Positions 1 to 6,349 of a stretch of 8,926 nt of DNA are shown in pieces. Every line of letters begins with the position of its first letter. Position 1 is the stretch's first letter. The DNA is taken from the NCBI GenBank assembly GCA_029573365.1, contig JAKQGD010000455.1, positions 1-8,926 on the forward strand. Direction: 5' to 3'. The DNA comes from Bacteroidota bacterium. Its GTDB lineage: Bacteria > Bacteroidota > Bacteroidia > Chitinophagales > Saprospiraceae. Below the pieces are notes generated by a model, which was not told the origin of the DNA, searched no databases, and saw only the letters and a program-made list of their open reading frames with translations. The translations under genes were made by a program, and so were the position numbers.

Positions 1-357
1 ATATTTTGTTTCTTCAGAGGCTATAAAAAACTGCAGGAGTACATTTGTCCTGCGGCCATGTTTTCCTACTTCCTTTGAAATGGTGGTCAGAAGGTCCATG
101 CTGTCTACAGAATGGATCATGGAAATAAAGGGAGCGATGTATTTGACCTTGTTTTTTTGCAGGTGTCCTATAAGATGCCATTGTATGTCGGACGGTAGTT
201 TGTCTTTTTTATCCAGGAGTTCCTGTACCCTGTTTTCTCCAAAGATTCGCTGCCCCTGGTTGTACAGGGCCATAATCTGCTCAGTCGTCCTGGTTTTTGA
301 CACTGCCACTAGTGTTACACCGTGTGTGTCCGTATATTGACGTATTTCTTCGTACAT
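1..357 (-). CDS. yggS: YggS/PLPBP-family pyridoxal-phosphate homeostasis protein, N-terminal part (cut by window start)
   Basis: Reading the minus strand from the ATG at 357-355 gives 119 codons open to base 1, so the C-terminal half lies outside. Seen: a VAVSKT motif with the presumed PLP-binding lysine at residue 21, then FGENRVQEL near 44-52, WHLIGHLQKNKVKYI near 63-77 and IHSVDS. These are hallmarks of the YggS/PROSC family, single-domain TIM-barrel proteins that bind PLP without known enzymatic activity and buffer cytosolic vitamin B6. The N-terminus is short (lysine at 21 rather than about 36 in E. coli), which I recall as common in Bacteroidota homologues; a TTG two codons upstream is a possible alternative start. 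It begins 12 bases after the stop of the deoxynucleoside kinase on the same strand, so co-transcription is likely. No Shine-Dalgarno sequence is visible. The family is secure. Confidence 0.93.
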   Translation of the reverse strand, partial: MYEEIRQYTDTHGVTLVAVSKTRTTEQIMALYNQGQRIFGENRVQELLDKKDKLPSDIQWHLIGHLQKNKVKYIAPFISMIHSVDSMDLLTTISKEVGKHGRRTNVLLQFFIASEETKY

Positions 358-369
358 AATCAAGTGATA

Positions 370-996
370 TCAGAAGAGGCCGTGTATTTCAGCGTCTACC
401 TTTTCGATGACAAGCCCCAGGTCCTCGGGGTTGTTTTTAAAATCAAGATTGTCATTGTTTATGACCAAAAGATTGCCTTCCTTATACCGGGATATCCAGT
501 CTTCGTAGCGGTCATTCAACCTTTTGAGATAATCAAGGCTCATATTACCCTCATAATCCCTGCCTCTGACATGGATGTGATGCACCAGTTTGGGTATGCT
601 GCTGCGTAGATAGATAAGCAAGTCTGGGGCTTCCACCTGCGATGACATAATTCTGAACAGCTCAGAATAATTGGCAAAATCCCTGCTGGTCATGAGGTTC
701 ATCTCATGCAGGTTGGGAGCAAAAATATTGGCGTCTTCGTATATCGTTCTGTCCTGAATCACCGTCTGGTTGCCTGCCCTGATGCTGAGAATCTGCTGGT
801 ACCTGGAGCTTAGAAAATATATCTGCAGGTTAAAGGACCACCTCTGCATATCGTCATAAAAGTCACCCAGGTATGGATTTGTAGTGGTGTCTTCATACTG
901 TACCTGCCACCCATAATGCTTGGACAGCAACTCGGTGAGTGTGGTTTTTCCGGCACCGATGTTTCCCGCAATAGCGACATGTTTTAACTTACGCAT
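370..996 (-). CDS. Deoxynucleoside kinase (dNK/dGK-dAK-dCK family)
   Basis: Predicted 208-residue cytosolic kinase that phosphorylates deoxynucleosides to 5'-monophosphates with NTP, the first step of the salvage route to dNTPs. Seen: P-loop GNIGAGKTT at residues 11-19; a substrate-site segment with FNLQIYFLSSRY at 55-66; the DRT triplet at 82-84, corresponding to the DRS/ERS motif of the family; and an arginine-rich lid, RGRDYE, at 144-149. Length matches bacterial members (about 200-220). The frame extends 26 codons further upstream to base 1074, but that stretch is unlike the family, and the ATG at 996 puts the P-loop at the usual distance from the N-terminus. The preferred base (A, G or C) cannot be told from sequence. 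It is first in a minus-strand pair with yggS and is divergent from gatC. Confidence 0.93.
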   Translation of the reverse strand: MRKLKHVAIAGNIGAGKTTLTELLSKHYGWQVQYEDTTTNPYLGDFYDDMQRWSFNLQIYFLSSRYQQILSIRAGNQTVIQDRTIYEDANIFAPNLHEMNLMTSRDFANYSELFRIMSSQVEAPDLLIYLRSSIPKLVHHIHVRGRDYEGNMSLDYLKRLNDRYEDWISRYKEGNLLVINNDNLDFKNNPEDLGLVIEKVDAEIHGLF

Positions 997-1169
997 AGGT
1001 TCGTATGAGTTGGTTTGACACTGCTTTCCCGGGGCGTTAACCACCCCCATTCGGAAAACGGGAACAAAATACAAACAACGAACAAAAATCCGCCTTTTGA
1101 CGGTATAAAACTTGATATTGTCTATTTTTTGAGGTTATTCGTACCAATGGACTTATCTTAGCGTTGTAA
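997..1169. promoter_or_regulatory. Divergent intergenic region between dNK and gatC, with a candidate gatC promoter
   Basis: For gatC, TATCTTAG at 1154-1161 matches the Bacteroidota -7 element TAnnTTTG at all but one position, and a TTTTG at 1127-1131 lies 22 bases upstream, within the 17-23 spacing reported for this promoter class. The leader would be very short. For the minus-strand kinase I found only a poor element (complement of CAAAATA at 1065-1071) without a correctly spaced -33 partner. No strong hairpin or Shine-Dalgarno sequence is visible. Confidence 0.35.
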
Positions 1170-1466
1170 ATGATGTGCATGGAGATTAACGAAGATTTAG
1201 TGACCAGGTTGGAGCATCTTTCCAGGCTGAAACTTTCGGCAGGCGAAAGAGCACAGATGATAGAAAGCCTCAGGTCGATAGTGGATATGTTCGGAATCAT
1301 CAGTCAGGTGGATACCGAAGGTGTGGAGCCTCTGCTCAGCATGTCAGGCGTGGCCAACGTTATGCGGGAAGACAAGACTGTAAAGGGCATTTCTGTTGAT
1401 GAGGCTTTGGCCAATGCACCTGCAGTCGTTGATCAATATTTTGCCGTACCAAAAGTGATAGAATGA
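1170..1466 (+). CDS. gatC: Asp-tRNA(Asn)/Glu-tRNA(Gln) amidotransferase subunit C (GatC)
   Basis: Small subunit of the GatCAB amidotransferase, which converts misacylated Glu-tRNA(Gln) and Asp-tRNA(Asn) to Gln-tRNA(Gln) and Asn-tRNA(Asn) in the cytosol. GatC wraps around GatA and stabilises its contact with GatB. Seen: the typical N-terminal helix NEDLVTRLEHLSRLKLS, a second helix around RAQMIESLRSIVDMF, the acidic VDTEGVEPL turn, and a tail with the conserved R-D and A-P-(x)-(x)-x-x-Y-F-A-V-P-K-V-I pattern. Length is 98 residues (family about 95-100). The start could instead be the ATG at 1179, giving MEINEDL, closer to the usual N-terminus; no ribosome binding site decides this. gatA and gatB are not in the window. 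The stop codon overlaps the start of the downstream ABC ATPase (ATGA), suggesting translational coupling. Confidence 0.94.
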   Translation: MMCMEINEDLVTRLEHLSRLKLSAGERAQMIESLRSIVDMFGIISQVDTEGVEPLLSMSGVANVMREDKTVKGISVDEALANAPAVVDQYFAVPKVIE

Positions 1467-2209
1467 CATTTATCAACCATATGATCATCCTGGAGGCCAT
1501 TTCCAAAGTTTACAGGATGGGTGACGAAACCATTAACGCACTGGGTTCGGTGTCTCTGACCATTGATGCCAACGAGTATGTGGCACTTATGGGGCCCTCC
1601 GGCTCCGGCAAATCTACTTTGATGAATATCCTCGGCTGTCTTGACAGTCCTACTTCGGGTACATACATACTCAACGGCATTGACGTAAGTCTTATGTCAG
1701 ACGGTGACCTTGCGGAAGTACGCAACAAGCAAATAGGCTTTGTATTCCAGACATTTAATCTTCTGCCCAGATTGTCAGCCCTCGAAAATGTGGCCCTGCC
1801 ACTGGTTTATGCGGGGTTAAATAAGTCAGAACGTCAGAAAATGGCCATCGAAGCCCTGGACAAAGTGGGACTAACCGACAGGATGAGCCATAAACCCAAT
1901 GAATTATCCGGAGGACAGCGGCAGAGGGTGGCGATAGCCAGGGCCCTGGTCAATAATCCGGCCATCATCCTCGCCGACGAGCCCACAGGTAACCTGGATA
2001 CTAAAACCTCAGTGGAAATTATGGGTATTTTCGAGAGACTCCACGATGCCGGCAATACCATCATTGTAGTAACCCATGAGCCCGACATCGCAGACCATGC
2101 CCACAGAATCATTAAGCTGAGAGACGGTTATGTCGAAGACAATTACCTCAATACCAGGATTGTCAAGGTTGATGACCCGGACCACCATTATAAGGTCAAG
2201 GGCATATAA
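1463..2209 (+). CDS. ABC transporter ATP-binding protein, LolD/MacB-like subfamily
   Basis: Nucleotide-binding subunit (248 residues) of an ABC export or lipoprotein-release type complex. Seen: Walker A GPSGSGKST at 44-52, Q-loop glutamine 96 in FVFQTFNLLP, signature LSGGQ at 148-152, Walker B IILADE at 168-173 followed by PTGNLD, and the H-loop histidine at 205 in VTHEPDIA. The sequences FQTFNLLPRLSALENVALPL and ADEPTGNLDT are characteristic of the LolD/MacB/FtsE branch, whose members pair with FtsX/MacB-type permeases and often act as mechanotransmitters rather than classical pumps. A tail of about 25 residues after LRDGYVED, ending in an acidic/basic segment, is not part of the core fold. 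It starts inside the end of gatC (4-base overlap); M7 at 1481 is an alternative start. No permease is adjacent, as the next gene is convergent, so the partner must be elsewhere and the transported molecule is unknown. Confidence 0.94.
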   Translation: MTFINHMIILEAISKVYRMGDETINALGSVSLTIDANEYVALMGPSGSGKSTLMNILGCLDSPTSGTYILNGIDVSLMSDGDLAEVRNKQIGFVFQTFNLLPRLSALENVALPLVYAGLNKSERQKMAIEALDKVGLTDRMSHKPNELSGGQRQRVAIARALVNNPAIILADEPTGNLDTKTSVEIMGIFERLHDAGNTIIVVTHEPDIADHAHRIIKLRDGYVEDNYLNTRIVKVDDPDHHYKVKGI

Positions 2210-2233
2210 ATATTACAGGTTCAGCATAGTAAA

Positions 2234-3373
2234 TTAACAATATTTTCCATACACGGCACTGACAAACGGGCCGTTGAGGAATTCCAGGGTCTGCAGCTGG
2301 CTTTGCAGTATGGTACCTTTCCATTTGTTTTTAAGCAGCATGTGGGCCACTTCGCAGAGGGGTGCAGCGGTTGTCAGTTGTATGGCTCTGAGTCTGCGGT
2401 TGCCGACCAGTCCCGGAAAAATCTTGTAGGACCTTTCTTTGCGTCTGAGCCTGTTTTGCTGGTCCTTGCCCTCAACAGAAGCATAAATAACCACCACGTC
2501 GTCCTCCACACTTGGTATGTTTTCGAGCATGATGTTTTCCAGGGCTTTAATTCTGTCTTCATTGTTGATGATGGTCGAAAGACTGCTTCGTACCCATTCG
2601 TAGTGACCGGGATATCTGATGGTTTTGTAGTCCAGGTTTTTTACCTTTCCGGCAAAGGCATCAGGAAAATCAGCGGCTCCGCCCGATGTGAAATTGTCCT
2701 CGTATTCGTCGCCGTCTATGATGATGCGTTCCAGACCAGAAAGGGCAGGTACATTCATCTTCTTGAAGTTGCGTACAATCTCGGCGTCTTTGAGGTATTC
2801 GGTAGCTACACCGATGGGACTCCACGTAAAAGCATAGTAATGCGGCGAAGGTGCATTTTTACTTATAGCTCCTACTTTCATATGCATGCTATGGACTATT
2901 TCGGTGCCGTATTCATCCCTGAATTCTTCGTACAGCCTATGGGCAAGCACATTTATAAATCCCGGTGCCAGGCCGGTTTGCAGCACAAATCCGGTATCGG
3001 CATCCTTGCTTAGTGCGATCACATCCTTGGTTTCCTGCACATACTCCGTCAGATTGGCATAGTGGCAGTTGTGTTTTCTGGCGAGGCCGGCTATCCTGGG
3101 TGCCTGACTTCCCGGCAGACAGTCCAGAATGATGTCACATTTGCGGAGGATGCTGTCCAGCTCCTCTGTCGAGCCCTCTGATGGCATAAGCACACTTTCT
3201 ACATTGCACTCATGTGTCACACCTTTGGTGACAAAGTCCATCGCTCTCTGATTGGCATCAGAAGATATATCCCCGAAATAAAGGGTGCAGGGAAAAAAAT
3301 TATACTGTGCCAGGATAAGTCCCGCTGCCTGTCCGATGCCTCCGCTCCCGGCAATAAATATTTTGGCGTTCAT
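2234..3373 (-). CDS. Saccharopine dehydrogenase-family NAD(P)-dependent oxidoreductase
   Basis: Predicted cytosolic dehydrogenase of 379 residues. Seen: an N-terminal Rossmann dinucleotide-binding motif GSGGIGQAAG at 9-18, an acidic residue after beta-2 (FGD at 33-35), DIILDCLPG at 80-88 and YANLTEY at 105-111, typical of the saccharopine dehydrogenase/lysine 6-dehydrogenase/carboxynorspermidine synthase superfamily. TGLAPGFINVLAH at 133-145 marks the hinge to the catalytic domain. Then follow GAISKNAPSPHYYAFTWSP at 168-186, an FTSGGAADFPDAF segment at 228-240 and TIRYPGHYEWVR at 251-262. A TTG seven codons upstream could extend it; the ATG at 3373 leads directly into the Rossmann strand and is preferred. 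Substrate is not determinable: lysine catabolism (saccharopine or lysine 6-dehydrogenase) and polyamine-type chemistry are both possible. It is convergent with the ABC ATPase (24-base gap, no terminator seen) and divergent from ftsK. Confidence 0.88.
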   Translation of the reverse strand: MNAKIFIAGSGGIGQAAGLILAQYNFFPCTLYFGDISSDANQRAMDFVTKGVTHECNVESVLMPSEGSTEELDSILRKCDIILDCLPGSQAPRIAGLARKHNCHYANLTEYVQETKDVIALSKDADTGFVLQTGLAPGFINVLAHRLYEEFRDEYGTEIVHSMHMKVGAISKNAPSPHYYAFTWSPIGVATEYLKDAEIVRNFKKMNVPALSGLERIIIDGDEYEDNFTSGGAADFPDAFAGKVKNLDYKTIRYPGHYEWVRSSLSTIINNEDRIKALENIMLENIPSVEDDVVVIYASVEGKDQQNRLRRKERSYKIFPGLVGNRRLRAIQLTTAAPLCEVAHMLLKNKWKGTILQSQLQTLEFLNGPFVSAVYGKYC

Positions 3374-3441
3374 TTGATGGTTTGGTTTGGTCAAGAAATG
3401 TTTCTTTCCAAAGGCAATAAACCTTTGCGGAAAGGGTAGGG

Positions 3442-3471
3442 CAAAGATATGGTTTTTAAACCTGAGGTAAA
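3442..3471 (-). promoter_or_regulatory. Candidate Bacteroidota promoter for the dehydrogenase gene
   Basis: On the minus strand TATCTTTG (complement of 3442-3449) is a perfect TAnnTTTG -7 element. A TTTA at 3471-3468 stands 18 bases upstream as an imperfect -33 TTTG. It would give a leader of about 60 bases. A short inverted repeat, GGTTT-TT-AAACC at 3451-3462, lies between the two elements and could be an operator, although AT-rich repeats of this size are common by chance. Confidence 0.45.
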
Positions 3472-3534
3472 AATTTTAAAGGAAGTGATTGATAATAAAT
3501 AATTATATGTGTACATAAAACAAATTCAGTAAAT

Positions 3535-3569
3535 AATAAATTATATAATTATATAAACTATAATTTATT
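3535..3569. repeat. Nested AT-rich palindromes between the divergent promoters
   Basis: TTATATAATTATATAA at 3541-3556 is a perfect 16-base palindrome. Around it, AATAAATTATA at 3535-3545 and TATAATTTATT at 3559-3569 form an 11-base inverted repeat with a 13-base spacer, so two alternative cruciform or dimer-binding arrangements exist. The surrounding 150 bases are almost pure A+T, which raises the chance expectation. Plausible roles are a regulator site, an easily melted or curved upstream element, or none. Confidence 0.5.
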
Positions 3570-3599
3570 GTTTAAAAGCATAAAAATATATTACAAAAA

Positions 3600-3631
3600 T
3601 TTATTATATGTAATCAATGTGTTTATCTTTG
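3600..3631 (+). promoter_or_regulatory. Candidate Bacteroidota promoter for ftsK
   Basis: TATCTTTG at 3624-3631 is a perfect TAnnTTTG -7 element, identical to the one facing the dehydrogenase on the other strand. TTTA at 3600-3603, 20 bases upstream, is an imperfect -33 TTTG. Transcription would begin at about 3635-3638, giving a leader of about 125-130 bases before ftsK. No other good -7 element is seen closer to the gene. Confidence 0.5.
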
Positions 3632-3633
3632 TC

Positions 3634-3719
3634 CTGTCTTAGTCAGCCCAAAGCCTCAAGGCCGGTATCAGTATGCCGGCGAAATGTCGGGTTTCAGGAT
3701 TTTGGTTTGTCACAGACAG
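3634..3719 (+). ncRNA. Candidate structured 5' leader (or small RNA) upstream of ftsK
   Basis: The segment can fold into a closed multi-arm structure. CTGTCT (3634-3639) pairs with AGACAG (3714-3719). CCAAAGCCT (3648-3656) pairs with AGGATTTTGG (3696-3705), with one G-U pair and one bulged A. GCCGGTAT-CAGT-ATGCCGGC (3661-3680) is an 8-pair hairpin with one G-U and a four-base loop. GAAA/TTTC (3681-3684/3692-3695) makes a weak second hairpin. The predicted transcription start falls at the first strand of the closing stem. No T-tract follows, so it is not an intrinsic terminator. I do not recognise a known riboswitch. It may be a cis-acting leader of ftsK or an independent small RNA. The pairing was found by eye, without energy or covariation support. 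Confidence 0.4.
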
Positions 3720-3763
3720 CAACTTAAAACCAGGAGTATTTAATTTTAAAAACCGATTACTTT

Positions 3764-6289
3764 ATGTCTAAAAAACAAAAACCGAAGTCCGCTGAGGGTT
3801 TTAAATTCAGCCTGAAGGACGAAAGACTGCCCAAGCTGCTCGGGGTGATTCTTGTATTGGCAGCTATCTATCTGGCTATTGCCTTTGTTTCTTATTTATA
3901 TACCTGGAAATTTGACCAGGACAAGGTCCTTAAATTTTCGTGGGGTATGTTGCTGCAGGGCGATCTCAGTGTTCAAAACTGGCTGGGACGTCTGGGAGCC
4001 ATTCTGTCTAATTTGTTTTTTTACTGGGGATTTGGGTTTCCCTCTGTGGTGGTGGTGGTACTGCTGATAAGGCTCGGTCTTGACCTCATCAGGAGGAGGT
4101 CGCTCATACCTTTCCTCATCTTTGCACGCAATTCTTTTGTCATTATGGCTTTTTGTTCCCTGGTACTGGAGTTTGTATTCAGAAAATCAGAATTTGCCTG
4201 GGGCGGGGCCTTTGGCGAAAGCACATGCTTCTGGCTTACCAATTTCCTGGGACAGATAGGTCTGTTTATCCTGTTGTTGTTTACCATGGGAGCCTATGTC
4301 ATGTGGAGGGTAAACCCCAATTTTGACAATGTAACTTTTAGTAATCCCCTTGCGGGAATAAGTTTGCCGTCCTTGACCATGGACTTCTTTAAAGGTATGG
4401 AAGACAGCGAAATAGCACCCAAAAAGACCAAAGAAACTGTACACAAACATACCGACGAAGACATCGAAGAACTGTTTATCAGGTCGTTGAGGCCCAAAAC
4501 TACCGATAAGCAAACCACGGCTGAAACCAAACCTGCTACAGAAGATAAAAACCAGGCTCGACACACCAGGGAACTGGATTTCGACTTACCTGTTTCGGCT
4601 CCTGCTGTCCCCGTGAGCGGTCCATCAACCCAGCTCGAACTGGAAATGGACGAACCATTCATACGTGAAGACCAGGATACAGAGCCCGAAGAAATACAGG
4701 GTCCGGTACTTGCTCAGGTGCCTGTGGCTCCTGAGACACAGATTGAAGCCATAAAACTGGAAGACGAGCTGGAGCCTTATGACCCCACTGCAGACCTTTC
4801 CAGATTTAAAATGCCAACGACCGAACTGCTTTTTGACTATGCAGACAAAAAAGTGGAAGTAGACAGGGCAGAGCTGGAGGCCAACAAGGATCAGATTATT
4901 GCTACACTGCTCAATTACAAGATCGAAATAACAAAGATCAGAGCCACCATCGGGCCAACGGTCACCCTTTATGAAATCGTGCCGGCCCCGGGAGTCAAGA
5001 TTTCCAAGATTAAAAACCTGGAAGACGATATAGCTCTTAGTTTGTCGGCATTGGGCATAAGGATCATTGCACCCATTCCCGGTAAGGGTACCATCGGTAT
5101 AGAGGTGCCAAATAAAAACAAGCAGATCGTATCGCTCAAGGAATTGTTGCAATCAGAAAAGTTTAAGGATACTAAGATGGCCCTGCCTATAGCTCTAGGC
5201 AAAACCATATCCAACGAGGTGTTTGTCGCCGACCTGGCCAAGATGCCGCACCTGCTTGTCGCTGGTGCCACAGGGCAGGGTAAGTCAGTTGGTATTAATG
5301 CCATCCTGATGTCGTTGCTCTATAAAAAGCATCCATCTCAAGTCAAGCTCGTACTTATCGATCCTAAGAAGGTGGAACTGTTTCCATACGGGCACCTGGA
5401 CCAGCATTATCTGGCTTTCCTTCCTGACCAGGACGAACCCATCATAACTGAGACCAGCAAGGTAATCAACACACTCAATTCGCTGTGTATCGAGATGGAT
5501 TCGCGATATGACCTACTCAAAAAAGCGAGGGTCCGTAATCTCAATGAATACAACGAGAAGTTTATGGAACGGAAACTGAGTCCGCGGGATGGCCATAAGT
5601 TTCTGCCGTACATCGTGCTGGTCATCGACGAATTTGCGGACCTCATCATGACTGCCGGCAAGGAAGTGGAGCTGCCCATCGCCAGGCTGGCACAGCTGGC
5701 CAGAGCCATAGGTATCCATCTGATCATAGCCACACAGAGACCTTCCGTCAATATCATCACCGGTATTATAAAGGCAAACTTCCCTGCAAGACTCGCCTTT
5801 AAGGTAACCTCTAAGATAGACTCCAGGACGATTCTGGATTCCGGAGGTGCTGACCAGCTCATCGGAAGTGGTGACATGCTACTGTCTATAGGCAGCAACA
5901 ATGTGCGTCTGCAATGTGCCTTTGTAGACACTCCTGAAGTAGAAAACGTAATTAAACATATATCCGAACAACCGGGCTTCCCAGAGCCGTTTTACCTCCC
6001 TGAGTACAAAAGTGATGACGAAGGTGGTGTAGGCAATTCCGACCTAAAGATATCCGACCTGGACGAAAATTTTGATGAGGCAGCCAGGCTTATCGTATCC
6101 GCTCAGCACGGTTCCACTTCATTGATACAACGTAAAATGCAGCTCGGTTACAACCGTGCAGGCAGGATCATGGATCAGATGGAACAACTGGGCATTGTAG
6201 GACCCGCACAGGGTTCAAAACCTAGGGAAGTGCTTTTTTACAGCATCGATGAGCTTAATAATTTTCTCACTTCGTTGCGTAACAAATAA
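3764..6289 (+). CDS. ftsK: FtsK/SpoIIIE-type DNA translocase
   Basis: Inner-membrane-anchored ATPase of 841 residues that pumps double-stranded DNA across the division septum and coordinates chromosome dimer resolution at dif. Seen: an N-terminal membrane domain with about four hydrophobic helices (near residues 25-45, 75-108, 115-140 and 160-182). An acidic, Pro/Thr/Glu-rich linker runs from about 210 to 345. The alpha domain follows (about 350-480, including TIGPTVTLYEIVPAPGVKISK). The RecA-like beta domain has Walker A GATGQGKS at 501-508, IDPKKVELFPY near 532-542, Walker B IVLVIDE at 617-623 and ATQRPSVNIITGIIKANFP near 656-674. The C-terminal gamma winged helix (about 765-825, SAQHGSTSLIQRKMQLGYNRAGRIMDQME) normally reads KOPS-type orienting sequences and activates XerD. 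All domains are intact; the linker is short compared with E. coli FtsK. No Shine-Dalgarno sequence at usual spacing; an AGGAG at 3732-3736 is too far upstream. Confidence 0.97.
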   Translation: MSKKQKPKSAEGFKFSLKDERLPKLLGVILVLAAIYLAIAFVSYLYTWKFDQDKVLKFSWGMLLQGDLSVQNWLGRLGAILSNLFFYWGFGFPSVVVVVLLIRLGLDLIRRRSLIPFLIFARNSFVIMAFCSLVLEFVFRKSEFAWGGAFGESTCFWLTNFLGQIGLFILLLFTMGAYVMWRVNPNFDNVTFSNPLAGISLPSLTMDFFKGMEDSEIAPKKTKETVHKHTDEDIEELFIRSLRPKTTDKQTTAETKPATEDKNQARHTRELDFDLPVSAPAVPVSGPSTQLELEMDEPFIREDQDTEPEEIQGPVLAQVPVAPETQIEAIKLEDELEPYDPTADLSRFKMPTTELLFDYADKKVEVDRAELEANKDQIIATLLNYKIEITKIRATIGPTVTLYEIVPAPGVKISKIKNLEDDIALSLSALGIRIIAPIPGKGTIGIEVPNKNKQIVSLKELLQSEKFKDTKMALPIALGKTISNEVFVADLAKMPHLLVAGATGQGKSVGINAILMSLLYKKHPSQVKLVLIDPKKVELFPYGHLDQHYLAFLPDQDEPIITETSKVINTLNSLCIEMDSRYDLLKKARVRNLNEYNEKFMERKLSPRDGHKFLPYIVLVIDEFADLIMTAGKEVELPIARLAQLARAIGIHLIIATQRPSVNIITGIIKANFPARLAFKVTSKIDSRTILDSGGADQLIGSGDMLLSIGSNNVRLQCAFVDTPEVENVIKHISEQPGFPEPFYLPEYKSDDEGGVGNSDLKISDLDENFDEAARLIVSAQHGSTSLIQRKMQLGYNRAGRIMDQMEQLGIVGPAQGSKPREVLFYSIDELNNFLTSLRNK

Positions 6290-6312
6290 AAGTTTAGTTT
6301 TAAGACCCTTAT

Positions 6313-6349
6313 AAAAGCCACCGGGACCTGGTTTCGGGGCTTTTTTTTT
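6313..6349. terminator. Rho-independent terminator of ftsK, probably bidirectional
   Basis: AAAAGCC (6313-6319) pairs with GGCTTTT (6338-6344), continued after a bulged A by CCG/CGG (6321-6323/6335-6337), giving about ten pairs with an 11-base loop. A run of nine T follows at 6341-6349. It lies 23 bases after the ftsK stop. On the other strand the hairpin is followed by TTTTAT, so it may also end the convergent glycosylase transcript, whose stop codon sits in the A/T tract at 6348-6350. Confidence 0.85.

Larger units (their letters stand above)
3374..3763. other. 390-base divergent intergenic region between the dehydrogenase and ftsK
   Basis: No protein-coding frame is convincing here. From left to right it holds a minus-strand promoter candidate for the dehydrogenase (3442-3471), a very AT-rich block with nested palindromes (about 3470-3620), a plus-strand promoter candidate for ftsK (3600-3631) and a GC-richer foldable leader (3634-3719), followed by 44 AT-rich bases up to the ftsK start. 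Its parts are described in separate entries. Confidence 0.7.

Noticed and set aside
28..36. Possible frameshift in yggS at the run of A bases
   Set aside because: On recounting, six A bases keep the frame (LLQFFIASEETKY) open to base 1, so no frameshift is needed.
80..340. Plus-strand 86-codon open frame at the left edge
   Set aside because: Antisense to the yggS homologue, whose minus-strand translation carries the family motifs throughout.
997..1074. 26-codon N-terminal extension of the deoxynucleoside kinase
   Set aside because: The family begins a few residues before the P-loop; the extension has no similarity and would occupy the divergent promoter region.
2210..2233. Terminator between the convergent ABC ATPase and dehydrogenase
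   Set aside because: The 24 bases hold no stem with a T-run; transcripts probably overlap or end by another mechanism.
2303..3013. 236-codon plus-strand open frame opposite the dehydrogenase
   Set aside because: It is antisense to a well-supported enzyme, has no recognisable domain, and its composition reads as the complement of that gene.
3634..3719. tRNA or intrinsic terminator in the ftsK leader
   Set aside because: No T-loop or anticodon arm consensus and no T-tract after any hairpin.
4625..5152. 175-codon minus-strand open frame inside ftsK
   Set aside because: It overlaps the linker and alpha domain of an intact ftsK and shows no protein-like motif.
5407..5931. 174-codon minus-strand open frame inside the ftsK motor domain
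   Set aside because: Shadow of the Walker B region; Ser/Leu-rich translation without a domain.
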